Positions 42,129 to 47,725 of a stretch of DNA of 47,725 nucleotides are shown in pieces. The DNA lies in NCBI GenBank assembly GCA_900553395.1, contig USDJ01000009.1, positions 1 to 47,725 of the forward strand, read 5' to 3'. The position numbers were made by a program, and so were the translations under genes. The notes below the pieces were generated by a model, which worked only from the letters and a program-made list of their open reading frames with translations, did not search any database and was not told the DNA's origin. The DNA comes from an uncultured Mycoplasmatota bacterium. Lineage in GTDB: Bacteria; Bacillota_I; Bacilli_A; RF39; UBA660. Every line of letters starts with the position of its first letter. Positions within the stretch are counted from its first letter, which is position 1.

Positions 42129-42617
42129 ATGAAAAAATTGAATAGTAAAGGTTTTATGCTTGTTGAGACTTTAATAGCTACTATTTTTGTAGCTGGTATA
42201 TTAATTTTTATTTATATTCAGTTTACAAATTTAAATAAATTGTATAATAAATCGTATACATATAATACAGTTCCAGACCTATATGCCCTGGAAGATGTTA
42301 TAAGCTATATAAATAGTGATACTAATATTCTTAACTATATTTCATCAAATATTCAAAGCAAAGGATATTTAGATATAACTGATTGTAATAATTTTACTAA
42401 GAGTGAGTACTGTATTTCACTTTTGGATTTTGAAAACATAGACCAATTAATTGTGACTACAAATGATTTTGATAAATCAGTATTTAGTGATTATGATGAA
42501 AAATTTAACGATTTTATAAGCAAAATAAATCCAGAAGGTGATGAAGAATATAGAGTGTTAGCTCATTTTAAAGATTCAACGTATGCTACATTAAGGTTTG
42601 GTGATAATAATGAATAA
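42129..42617 (+). CDS. Type IV prepilin-like protein (minor pseudopilin)
   Basis: 162 residues from the ATG at 42129 after GTGGAGATT (an earlier in-frame start would overlap it). Class III signal: MKKLNSKG-FMLVETLIATIFVAG, cleavage before Phe9 with Glu at mature position 5 and a hydrophobic helix. The mature domain has two cysteines (ITDCNN, SEYCISL) likely forming a disulphide. By position and size it resembles ComGE/ComGF-like minor pseudopilins. Overlaps the next prepilin by eight bases, so they form one operon. A TATAAT at 42086-42091 is a plausible -10. Confidence 0.85.
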   Translation: MKKLNSKGFMLVETLIATIFVAGILIFIYIQFTNLNKLYNKSYTYNTVPDLYALEDVISYINSDTNILNYISSNIQSKGYLDITDCNNFTKSEYCISLLDFENIDQLIVTTNDFDKSVFSDYDEKFNDFISKINPEGDEEYRVLAHFKDSTYATLRFGDNNE

Positions 42618-43104
42618 TAAGGGATTTACTGTAGTTGAGCTTATAACTACATTTTGCCTTTCAGCGGTAGTAATTCTTATCTTCTTTAATGTTGTGTTAA
42701 TGATTAGAGATGTATACGTTACTTCTAATTTAAAGACTAAGCTTTTAATAAATCAGGCTGATTTGAGTGTTGCACTAAATTCTAAAATAAAGCCAGGAGT
42801 GTTAGAGTCTATAAGAGGGTGTGATGATAGTGATTTTTGCTACGAATTTACTTTTAAAAATGGAGAAATCGATACATTAATTGTAGAAGATAATTACATA
42901 AAGTTTGGCAATTACGTGTATAAACTTGATGATGACACTCAAATTACAGATAAATATCTTATAAGGAAAAACATGAAATTTTCAGATACGGATCTATTAG
43001 ATAGTTTTCTAGTACTAAAAATCTCTATAAAAAATAAACTGTTTGATGATGATTTTGGAATAAATTTAGTTTATTTATATAATTCTAATAAAACATCTTT
43101 ATAA
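42610..43104 (+). CDS. Type IV prepilin-like protein (minor pseudopilin)
   Basis: 164 residues from the ATG at 42610 after GGTTTGGTGATA. Signal MNNKG-FTVVELITTFCLSAVV: cleavage before Phe6, Glu at mature position 5. The mature part has a disulphide candidate pair (RGCDDS, DFCYEF) and a beta-rich C-terminus (DTLIVEDNYIKFGNYVYKLD). Size and order suggest a ComGF/ComGG-like minor subunit. Its 3' end overlaps the 3' end of the reverse-strand YlbJ-like gene by 20 bases. Confidence 0.83.
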   Translation: MNNKGFTVVELITTFCLSAVVILIFFNVVLMIRDVYVTSNLKTKLLINQADLSVALNSKIKPGVLESIRGCDDSDFCYEFTFKNGEIDTLIVEDNYIKFGNYVYKLDDDTQITDKYLIRKNMKFSDTDLLDSFLVLKISIKNKLFDDDFGINLVYLYNSNKTSL

Positions 43105-44002
43105 TAATAAGACAAAGCATACTAGAAATAATAGCGTGTTTTATTCTTGAAATTAAATAAGGTAAGTACCTTATTTTTTTGTTATCTAAAATACTAAATA
43201 CTTGCATATGAATGCATATTCCTCCAAATGATATTATTGCTGTTGCTATTACGGCCTTAATAGTTACATTTATATTTGACAAGGCTAAATAATTTAATCC
43301 TTGTGTTATTTCTATTATTCCATATAAAAATTTAAAATCATTGTTTAAATTAATTATTTTGTCAATAATGCAAGTAAAAATTAAGCAAGTAGTTATTACT
43401 CCTAAAATTAAAATTAAAGTATTGGTAGTAGAAACTATAGATTCATTAAAAATCTTAAAAAAGTTTTTTTTGTCTTGACTAGGCGTTATTTTATTGTCTT
43501 TTTTTGTATTAATTCCTCTAGTAAATATTCCTATTAAAATACTGCCTAAGTAGTGGCTTAATAAAATTATAAGTCCTAATTTTTTATTTCTTAAATATGT
43601 ATAACCGATTGTGCCTAATACGAATATTGGATTAGTAAAATGGCAAAAGCCTAAACACTTTTTTATGTCATATATGTCTATTAGATTTTTGCTATACAAA
43701 TCAGATAAATATTTACTATTACTCGGAGTACCACTTAGGATACTCATTACATAAGCAAAAGCACAGTTTTTATTAACTTTAAAGACTTTTTCCATAATAT
43801 TCTCAAAGATATTACTTATGTCATAAACAAAATCATAGTTAATTAAAATATTGGATAGTAACATAAAAGGTATTAGTGAAGGAAAAAGTTTATTTATGCA
43901 TATTGAAAAAGAAAGTTTAATACTTTCCATTACATCAAATGAGTTAAATAACATAAATAAGATTATAAACAAAAGCAAAGCAATATTTAGCACTTTTTTC
44001 AT
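43085..44002 (-). CDS. YlbJ-like integral membrane protein
   Basis: 305 residues on the minus strand from MKKVLNIALL (ATG at 44002); a longer frame upstream exists but runs through AT-rich promoter DNA. About eight membrane helices. Segments NKLFPSLIPFMLLSNIL, SILSGTPSNSKYLSDLY and CHFTNPIFVLGTIG match the YlbJ/nucleoside-recognition type family, in Bacillus linked to spore formation and heat resistance. Shorter than YlbJ (about 400). A minus-strand TATAAT (44009-44014) lies only six bases before the ATG and no Shine-Dalgarno is visible, so the mRNA may be leaderless or the start may differ. Confidence 0.75.
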   Translation of the reverse strand: MKKVLNIALLLFIILFMLFNSFDVMESIKLSFSICINKLFPSLIPFMLLSNILINYDFVYDISNIFENIMEKVFKVNKNCAFAYVMSILSGTPSNSKYLSDLYSKNLIDIYDIKKCLGFCHFTNPIFVLGTIGYTYLRNKKLGLIILLSHYLGSILIGIFTRGINTKKDNKITPSQDKKNFFKIFNESIVSTTNTLILILGVITTCLIFTCIIDKIINLNNDFKFLYGIIEITQGLNYLALSNINVTIKAVIATAIISFGGICIHMQVFSILDNKKIRYLPYLISRIKHAIISSMLCLIIIKMFY

Positions 44003-44024
44003 CAATTTATTATATTCTATTAAT

Positions 44025-44053
44025 TTGACAATATTAAAAAAAGTGTGTATAAT
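44025..44053 (+). promoter_or_regulatory. Consensus promoter of the InlB-repeat gene
   Basis: TTGACA (44025-44030) and TATAAT (44048-44053) with 17 bases between, a perfect match. It overlaps the presumed upstream promoter region of the reverse YlbJ-like gene. Confidence 0.85.
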
Positions 44054-44075
44054 ATCACTCGATTTAGGAGGCATT

Positions 44076-44768
44076 ATGAGTAAGAGAAGAATTATAATTA
44101 TGATTTGTATTATTATATTATTCATTTTAGCTATAGTTTTCTCATTTTACTATTATAAGGGTAAATATGTAGTTTCTTTTGAAACTGGTACTGATGATGC
44201 TATATTGAATCAATATGTAGAAAAGAATTCTAAAGTAAAAAAACCTATAGAACCTACTAAAGAAGGATATGTATTTATTGAATGGCAGTTAAATGGAAAA
44301 ACTTATGATTTTGAAAGCTTAGTTACTAAAAATATTACACTTAATGCTAAATGGAAAAAAGAAGAATATATAACTGTTAAATTTGAAACTTTGACCGATG
44401 AAAGATTAGATAATATAAAATTACTCAAAGGATCTTATATTCAAGACCTTCCAATTTTGACTAGAGAAGGGTACAAATTTAAAGGATGGCAGATGAATAA
44501 TATAGAATATATAAATCAAGAGTTATATGACGATATAACATTGACCGCTATATATGAAAAAATAAAAAACATATCTGTTGGAGATTATGTATTAATAACA
44601 GGTGATTATGCTTCTTCTTCAAGTTCAATTTCTGCAGATAATAGTCTTGCTATTGGATGGACTAGAAGAGTTTTAGAAATATATGAAGGAAGTAATTATC
44701 CTTATATGGTTGGTAATAGCTCAGGTGTTACCGGTTTCTTTAAAGAAGACGCTTTAGAATTAAAATAA
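44076..44768 (+). CDS. Membrane-anchored InlB B-repeat protein with an SH3-like end
   Basis: 230 residues from the ATG at 44076 after TTAGGAGG. A single N-terminal helix (about 5-26) anchors it, extracellular part outside. Two InlB-type (Listeria-Bacteroides/Flg_new) repeats follow: KPIEPTKEGYVFIEWQLNGK with LNAKWKK, and LPILTREGYKFKGWQMNN with LTAIYEK, each of the GYxFxGW type. The last about 60 residues (VGDYVLITGDYASSSSSIS, RRVLEIYEGSNYPYMVG, GVTGFFKEDALEL) look like a bacterial SH3 fold. Likely a surface protein interacting with wall or host glycans; the ligand is unknown. Ten bases before a coiled-coil gene. Confidence 0.85.
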   Translation: MSKRRIIIMICIIILFILAIVFSFYYYKGKYVVSFETGTDDAILNQYVEKNSKVKKPIEPTKEGYVFIEWQLNGKTYDFESLVTKNITLNAKWKKEEYITVKFETLTDERLDNIKLLKGSYIQDLPILTREGYKFKGWQMNNIEYINQELYDDITLTAIYEKIKNISVGDYVLITGDYASSSSSISADNSLAIGWTRRVLEIYEGSNYPYMVGNSSGVTGFFKEDALELK

Positions 44769-44778
44769 GGGGGAAAAT

Positions 44779-45546
44779 ATGGAAAAAGCAATTTTAACTA
44801 AAGAAGATTATGAAAGTGTTTTATCTGCTATAAATACTTATATAGATAAACTCACTCAAGAGAGAGAAAACTTAGAGGTTGAAAGAAAACAGGTAGCAGA
44901 TGATGTAAAAAATCATAAAAATAATCTTTTGTCTCATAGATTAAATGTCAAAAATTTAAGAATATATGTAAAAACAGCAGCAAAAGATGTAAGAAATGAA
45001 GAACGTAGAGTAGAAGCAAAAAGATTAGCTCTTCAAAAAGCAAATGAGTTTAAAGAACAAGTAGTGAGATTAATAAAAAAATTAGATAGAATGTATAAAA
45101 GTCAAACTGTTGATGGAAAACCTCAACAAATAAATCCTTCGGAATTTATATTAGATGTTGAACCCAAAAAAGAAGAAGATCAACTTGAACCATTAACTCA
45201 AGAATTATATGAATCTTTAAGTAAAGGATTGGAAAGTCAAAATAGTGAAGCTAGAGAGGAATCTAAGTCAATTGAAGCTGAATATAATGGTAGACTTGCT
45301 AAATTACAATCGGCAAGAGTGTTTTTGGAAGCTCATAAAGCTTCTTTAGCAGAAGCAATAGTTAGAAAAAACGATGAAAGAAAAAAATATGCAGCTGCCA
45401 AATTTGAATTAAGGAAAGTTAACGGAGAGTTAAAAGAAGTTAATAGGGATTTAAGTCAATCTTCTCGTGACGTATCTAAAGCTGTTAAGTCGTATGTAAA
45501 AAGAAGATCTGTAAATCCTAATAGATATGAAAAGTATGCAAAATAA
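44779..45546 (+). CDS. Coiled-coil protein of unknown function
   Basis: 255 residues; ATG after AAGGGGGAAAAT. Almost entirely helical and charged: a first coiled coil (about 20-105, KLTQERENLEVERKQ, RNEERRVEAKRLALQKANEF), an acidic proline-containing hinge (about 118-140, INPSEFILDVEPKKEEDQ), and a second coiled coil (about 145-250, NGELKEVNRDLSQSSRDV). No signal or membrane helix, so it is cytoplasmic. Probably co-transcribed with the InlB-repeat gene. A structural or scaffold role is only a guess. Confidence 0.8.
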   Translation: MEKAILTKEDYESVLSAINTYIDKLTQERENLEVERKQVADDVKNHKNNLLSHRLNVKNLRIYVKTAAKDVRNEERRVEAKRLALQKANEFKEQVVRLIKKLDRMYKSQTVDGKPQQINPSEFILDVEPKKEEDQLEPLTQELYESLSKGLESQNSEAREESKSIEAEYNGRLAKLQSARVFLEAHKASLAEAIVRKNDERKKYAAAKFELRKVNGELKEVNRDLSQSSRDVSKAVKSYVKRRSVNPNRYEKYAK

Positions 45547-45548
45547 AG

Positions 45549-45610
45549 GCTTTAATGAAAATCATTAAAGCTTTCAGAGTGTTGACAAAGTCAATGCTTT
45601 TTTCTTTTTT
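45549..45610 (+). terminator. Tandem hairpins ending the InlB/coiled-coil operon
   Basis: GCTTTAATGA (45549-45558) pairs with TCATTAAAGC (45562-45571); a second hairpin TTGAC-AAA-GTCAA (about 45582-45594) precedes a long T-rich run. Confidence 0.75.
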
Positions 45611-45684
45611 TAAATATATGATATTATAGACATTACAAAAAGAACTGAGTTTCCTCAATTTAGAAAAAATTAGGATAAATTAGT

Positions 45685-46611
45685 CTATTTGTTTTCGTAC
45701 AAACAATTTGAAGAACATAACTTGTATATAATTTTGCATAATTTGGTTTCGCATGCGATTATACACTTGTAATGATGTTTACCTTCGGATTGTTTTTTTC
45801 TAAAAAACAAATAAATAGGATTAGTTTCATCTACACGAGCAGATATTTGGATAATAGTAGTTACAACATTAAATAAAATGGTTCTACCAAATTTACAACC
45901 AGTTTTAGAAATTGGACAATGATAATCAGAAACACCAGATTGGGATGTAACTGAATCGATACCAATAAAAGATATAAATTGATATTTATCATCAAATCTT
46001 ATTATATCTCCAACTTCAGCCAAGAATAAAGCAGTGGAAAATTATCCAAATCCAGGAATAGAATTAATAATTTTAAATAATTTTTTATCTTTCATTTCAC
46101 TGATTAATTGATTCTTAATTTTGTTTATTTCAGACTTATGATATTGAATCATTTCAATTGTTTGAACCAAATTTTGAACTTGGTATGAATCAAAACAAAC
46201 AAAGCACAATGAATTAGAAGCAAGTTCTTTCATTTTTAAAGCTTTATTTTTAAACCTATATGCTTGTGTAGTACCATTTTTCTCTTTCAAATAATTTATT
46301 AAATAATCAATGCGTCTATTAACAAATAAAACAGGATGAGGGAAATCATGTATAAAATTCAGAGCTAAATCGTCATATGAATCATTAAAAATAAGGTTAA
46401 ATTCAGGGAAAATAATTTCAACTAATTGTTTATATCTATTTTTTAATCTGGTTTGTCCTTCAATTAAAGACCAATATTGTCGAACAAGTGGATTATACAT
46501 AAAGTATTCATCATTTTTATAATAAAAATTATCAATTGTGCCTAAATAACATCTAGCAATTTTGAAACAATCAAATTTATCAATTTTAGACTTATTTAAA
46601 GTATCTTTTCT
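45685..46611 (-). pseudogene. IS110-family transposase remnant
   Basis: Minus strand. Codons from 46611 to 45685 encode the last about three quarters of an IS110-type recombinase: KIDKFDCFKIARCYLG (end of the DEDD RuvC-like domain), a helical linker (QYWSLIEGQTRLKNRYKQ), and the C-terminal Transposase_20 domain (IPGFG, ALFLAEVGDIIRFDDKYQF, GIDSVTSQSG with the catalytic serine region). A TAA at 46042-46044 sits in frame between IPGFG and FSTALFLAEVGD, and a TAA at 46612-46614 closes the frame before the first DEDD motif, so the N-terminal about 100 residues are missing. A dead element. IS110 elements lack terminal repeats and use a bridge RNA; none can be recognised here. Confidence 0.85.
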
Positions 46612-46992
46612 TTAATATTTCGGTTAACACCATATTGAATTACCTATATTCCTACCTGCTTAATCATCCGAACTCTAATATTAAAATTAGTTTCTATTAT
46701 CTACAACCGAATTAATAAATAATTATATGGCAGACATTCACACTAACGCACTCGAAGTGCTTTTTATAATTCGTCTTTACCGATGATTGTTATAATAACA
46801 AAAAACATAAAAAAATCAAAATTTTACGTAAATTTTAGACTAAATACAATTTTATAAAAATTTATTTAATTTATTAGACTTATTTCAGACTTTTTACTGA
46901 AAAACTGCAATAAATCTTTTAATTTACACCAATAACCCCTAAATTATTGCATGCCCAAAATACGGAGCTTATTTCCTCTTTTCAAACTTATT
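46612..46992. other. Decayed mobile-element DNA without a gene
   Basis: About 380 bases, no intact ORF. On the minus strand the part next to the IS30 fragment gives NKFEKRK, stop, APYFGHAII, consistent with a decayed continuation of that transposase. A small hairpin GCACT-CGA-AGTGC followed by Ts lies at 46748-46766 (terminator-like on the plus strand). Confidence 0.5.
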
Positions 46993-47136
46993 TCAAGTTT
47001 GCCTTTTTACTTCTTTAGAAATGCTTGTTGGATCAAAACCTATAGTTTCAGCAATTTCTTTTAGTTTGTAATTACGTGATATTCCATTTGATATAACTTT
47101 TTTTTGTTCCAAAGTTAAATGTTTCCAAGTTTTCAT
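46993..47136 (-). pseudogene. IS30-type transposase N-terminal fragment
   Basis: 47 codons on the minus strand; ATG after GAAGAAGGAGAAA. It encodes MKTWKHLTLEQKKVISNGIS and LKEIAETIGFDPTSISKEV, the N-terminal helix-turn-helix (HTH_38) of IS30-family transposases, then stops at TGA in KRQT where full proteins run on for about 300 residues to the DDE domain. A truncated remnant. Confidence 0.75.
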
Positions 47137-47284
47137 TTTAAATTTCTCCTTCTTCAGCAAAGAAACAGTTATAATATACTATAAACAGACTTATTGCGTT
47201 TTTTTATTTAAAAACGGAATTCCAAATAAAAATTCACGAAAATCAAAATTTTAACTTTGAAATCTTTATGTTTAACATTATACA

Positions 47285-47293
47285 TGATATAAT
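47285..47293 (+). promoter_or_regulatory. Extended -10 promoter of the last gene
   Basis: TGATATAAT, 22 bases upstream of the start codon at 47316; no clear -35. Confidence 0.55.
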
Positions 47294-47315
47294 TTAAATA
47301 TGGAGAGGAGAAAAA

Positions 47316-47725
47316 ATGAAAAAACAAAATATTTTAATAATATGTTTGGTATTATTAGCCATTATATCACTTATAATATTCATATTAGTATCAGGTAGTG
47401 GTAATAAAGGTAGTTATGATACACCGAAAGATATTAATGACATTATTAATACTATAAATAAAAATAATAAAAATATTTTACCTGAACTTGAAATTGTGAA
47501 AATAGATGTAAAGAATATTGATGAAGTTACTAGTTATACTGGTTTAAAAACAAATGATGACATTGAATCAATTATTGTATCAGTACCATTGATAACAGCA
47601 CAAGCTTATTCAGTGGCTGTTGTTAAGGTTAAAGATAATGCGGATGTAGAAAAAATCAAACAAGAGATGTTAGATAATATTGATATGAGACGTTGGATTT
47701 GTGTTTCTGCAGAACAATTATATAT
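47316..47725 (+). CDS. Membrane-anchored protein, 3' end outside the window
   Basis: ATG at 47316 after GGAGAGGAGAAAA; open to the window end (136 codons seen). A hydrophobic N-terminal anchor (KKQNILIICLVLLAIISLII) is followed by an Asn-rich linker and an extracellular domain with ELEIVKIDVKNIDEVTSYTG, IIVSVPLITAQAYSVAVVKV and IKQEMLDNIDMRRWICVSAE. The last part resembles DUF4358-type proteins, small membrane-anchored proteins of unknown function; this match is from memory and tentative. Its upstream neighbour is the dead IS30 fragment. Confidence 0.82.
   Translation, partial: MKKQNILIICLVLLAIISLIIFILVSGSGNKGSYDTPKDINDIINTINKNNKNILPELEIVKIDVKNIDEVTSYTGLKTNDDIESIIVSVPLITAQAYSVAVVKVKDNADVEKIKQEMLDNIDMRRWICVSAEQLY

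Noticed and set aside
43851..44075. Longer start for the InlB-repeat protein
   Set aside because: That stretch is antisense to the YlbJ-like gene and contains the consensus promoter; the ATG at 44076 has AGGAGG upstream.
45685..47136. Prophage or integrative element
   Set aside because: No integrase, phage structural or conjugation genes and no attachment-site repeats were seen; only IS remnants.
1..47725. Mycoplasma/Spiroplasma genetic code (TGA = Trp)
   Set aside because: gatB, trmD, ireB and ruvX end at TGA at the expected place, and Trp in conserved motifs is TGG.

Overview
The window is AT-rich, densely packed Gram-positive DNA that looks like part of the chromosome of a low-GC Firmicute, most likely an uncultured gut-type Bacilli or Mollicutes-like lineage (RF39/Erysipelotrichales-like; inferred from gene content, not from any search). 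Evidence: strong AGGAGG ribosome binding sites, Gram-positive T-box control, ireB-ruvX-DUF1292, dnaG-rpoD-trmK order, and YqfQ- and YlbJ-like proteins. TGA is used as a stop and TGG for Trp, so the standard bacterial code applies rather than the Mycoplasma code.

Layout. 0-4.6 kb: the 3' end of a BspA-type leucine-rich-repeat protein, a kinase-fold protein, rpsB (fused to a Rho-N-like tail), tsf and a reverse-strand YigZ protein. 4.7-11.1 kb: a sortase-type thioester adhesin, then a T-box(Asn), an odd tRNA-Asn, gatC-gatA-gatB and asnS. 11.1-18 kb: DUF1846, a dicarboxylate-type symporter, DUF1015, an unassigned structured RNA, a frame-disrupted kinase-like gene and obgE. 18-25 kb: a prepilin, a TrmH-family methylase, rimM-trmD, two unknown proteins, ireB-ruvX-DUF1292, mltG and trmR; then glmS in reverse. 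26.9-32.8 kb: comEA-comEC, a nonsense-interrupted DUF1016 nuclease, a HIT protein, a decayed comEC fragment, DUF6512 and uvsE. 32.9-36.4 kb: dnaG-rpoD-trmK. 36.4-43.1 kb: type IV pilus/competence assembly genes (LRR-tailed prepilin, pilC, prepilin peptidase, pilB, two prepilins) mixed with a YqfQ-like gene. 43.1-47.7 kb: a YlbJ-like protein, an InlB-repeat protein with a coiled-coil partner, IS110 and IS30 remnants, and the start of a membrane-anchored protein.

How it fits together. Three themes dominate. The first is translation: S2, EF-Ts, the Asn-tRNA/amidotransferase operon under a T-box, tRNA and rRNA methylases, RimM and ObgE. The second is DNA uptake: ComEA and ComEC with a pilus motor, platform, peptidase and at least three prepilins, one carrying an LRR domain. 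The third is cell surface and wall: thioester adhesin, LRR protein, InlB-repeat protein, MltG and GlmS. The most unusual points are the LRR-tailed prepilin, the tRNA-Asn with a poorly paired acceptor stem, the S2-RhoN fusion, the unassigned RNA near 15.3 kb, and several broken genes (homopolymer frameshift, in-frame stops, comEC without a standard start).
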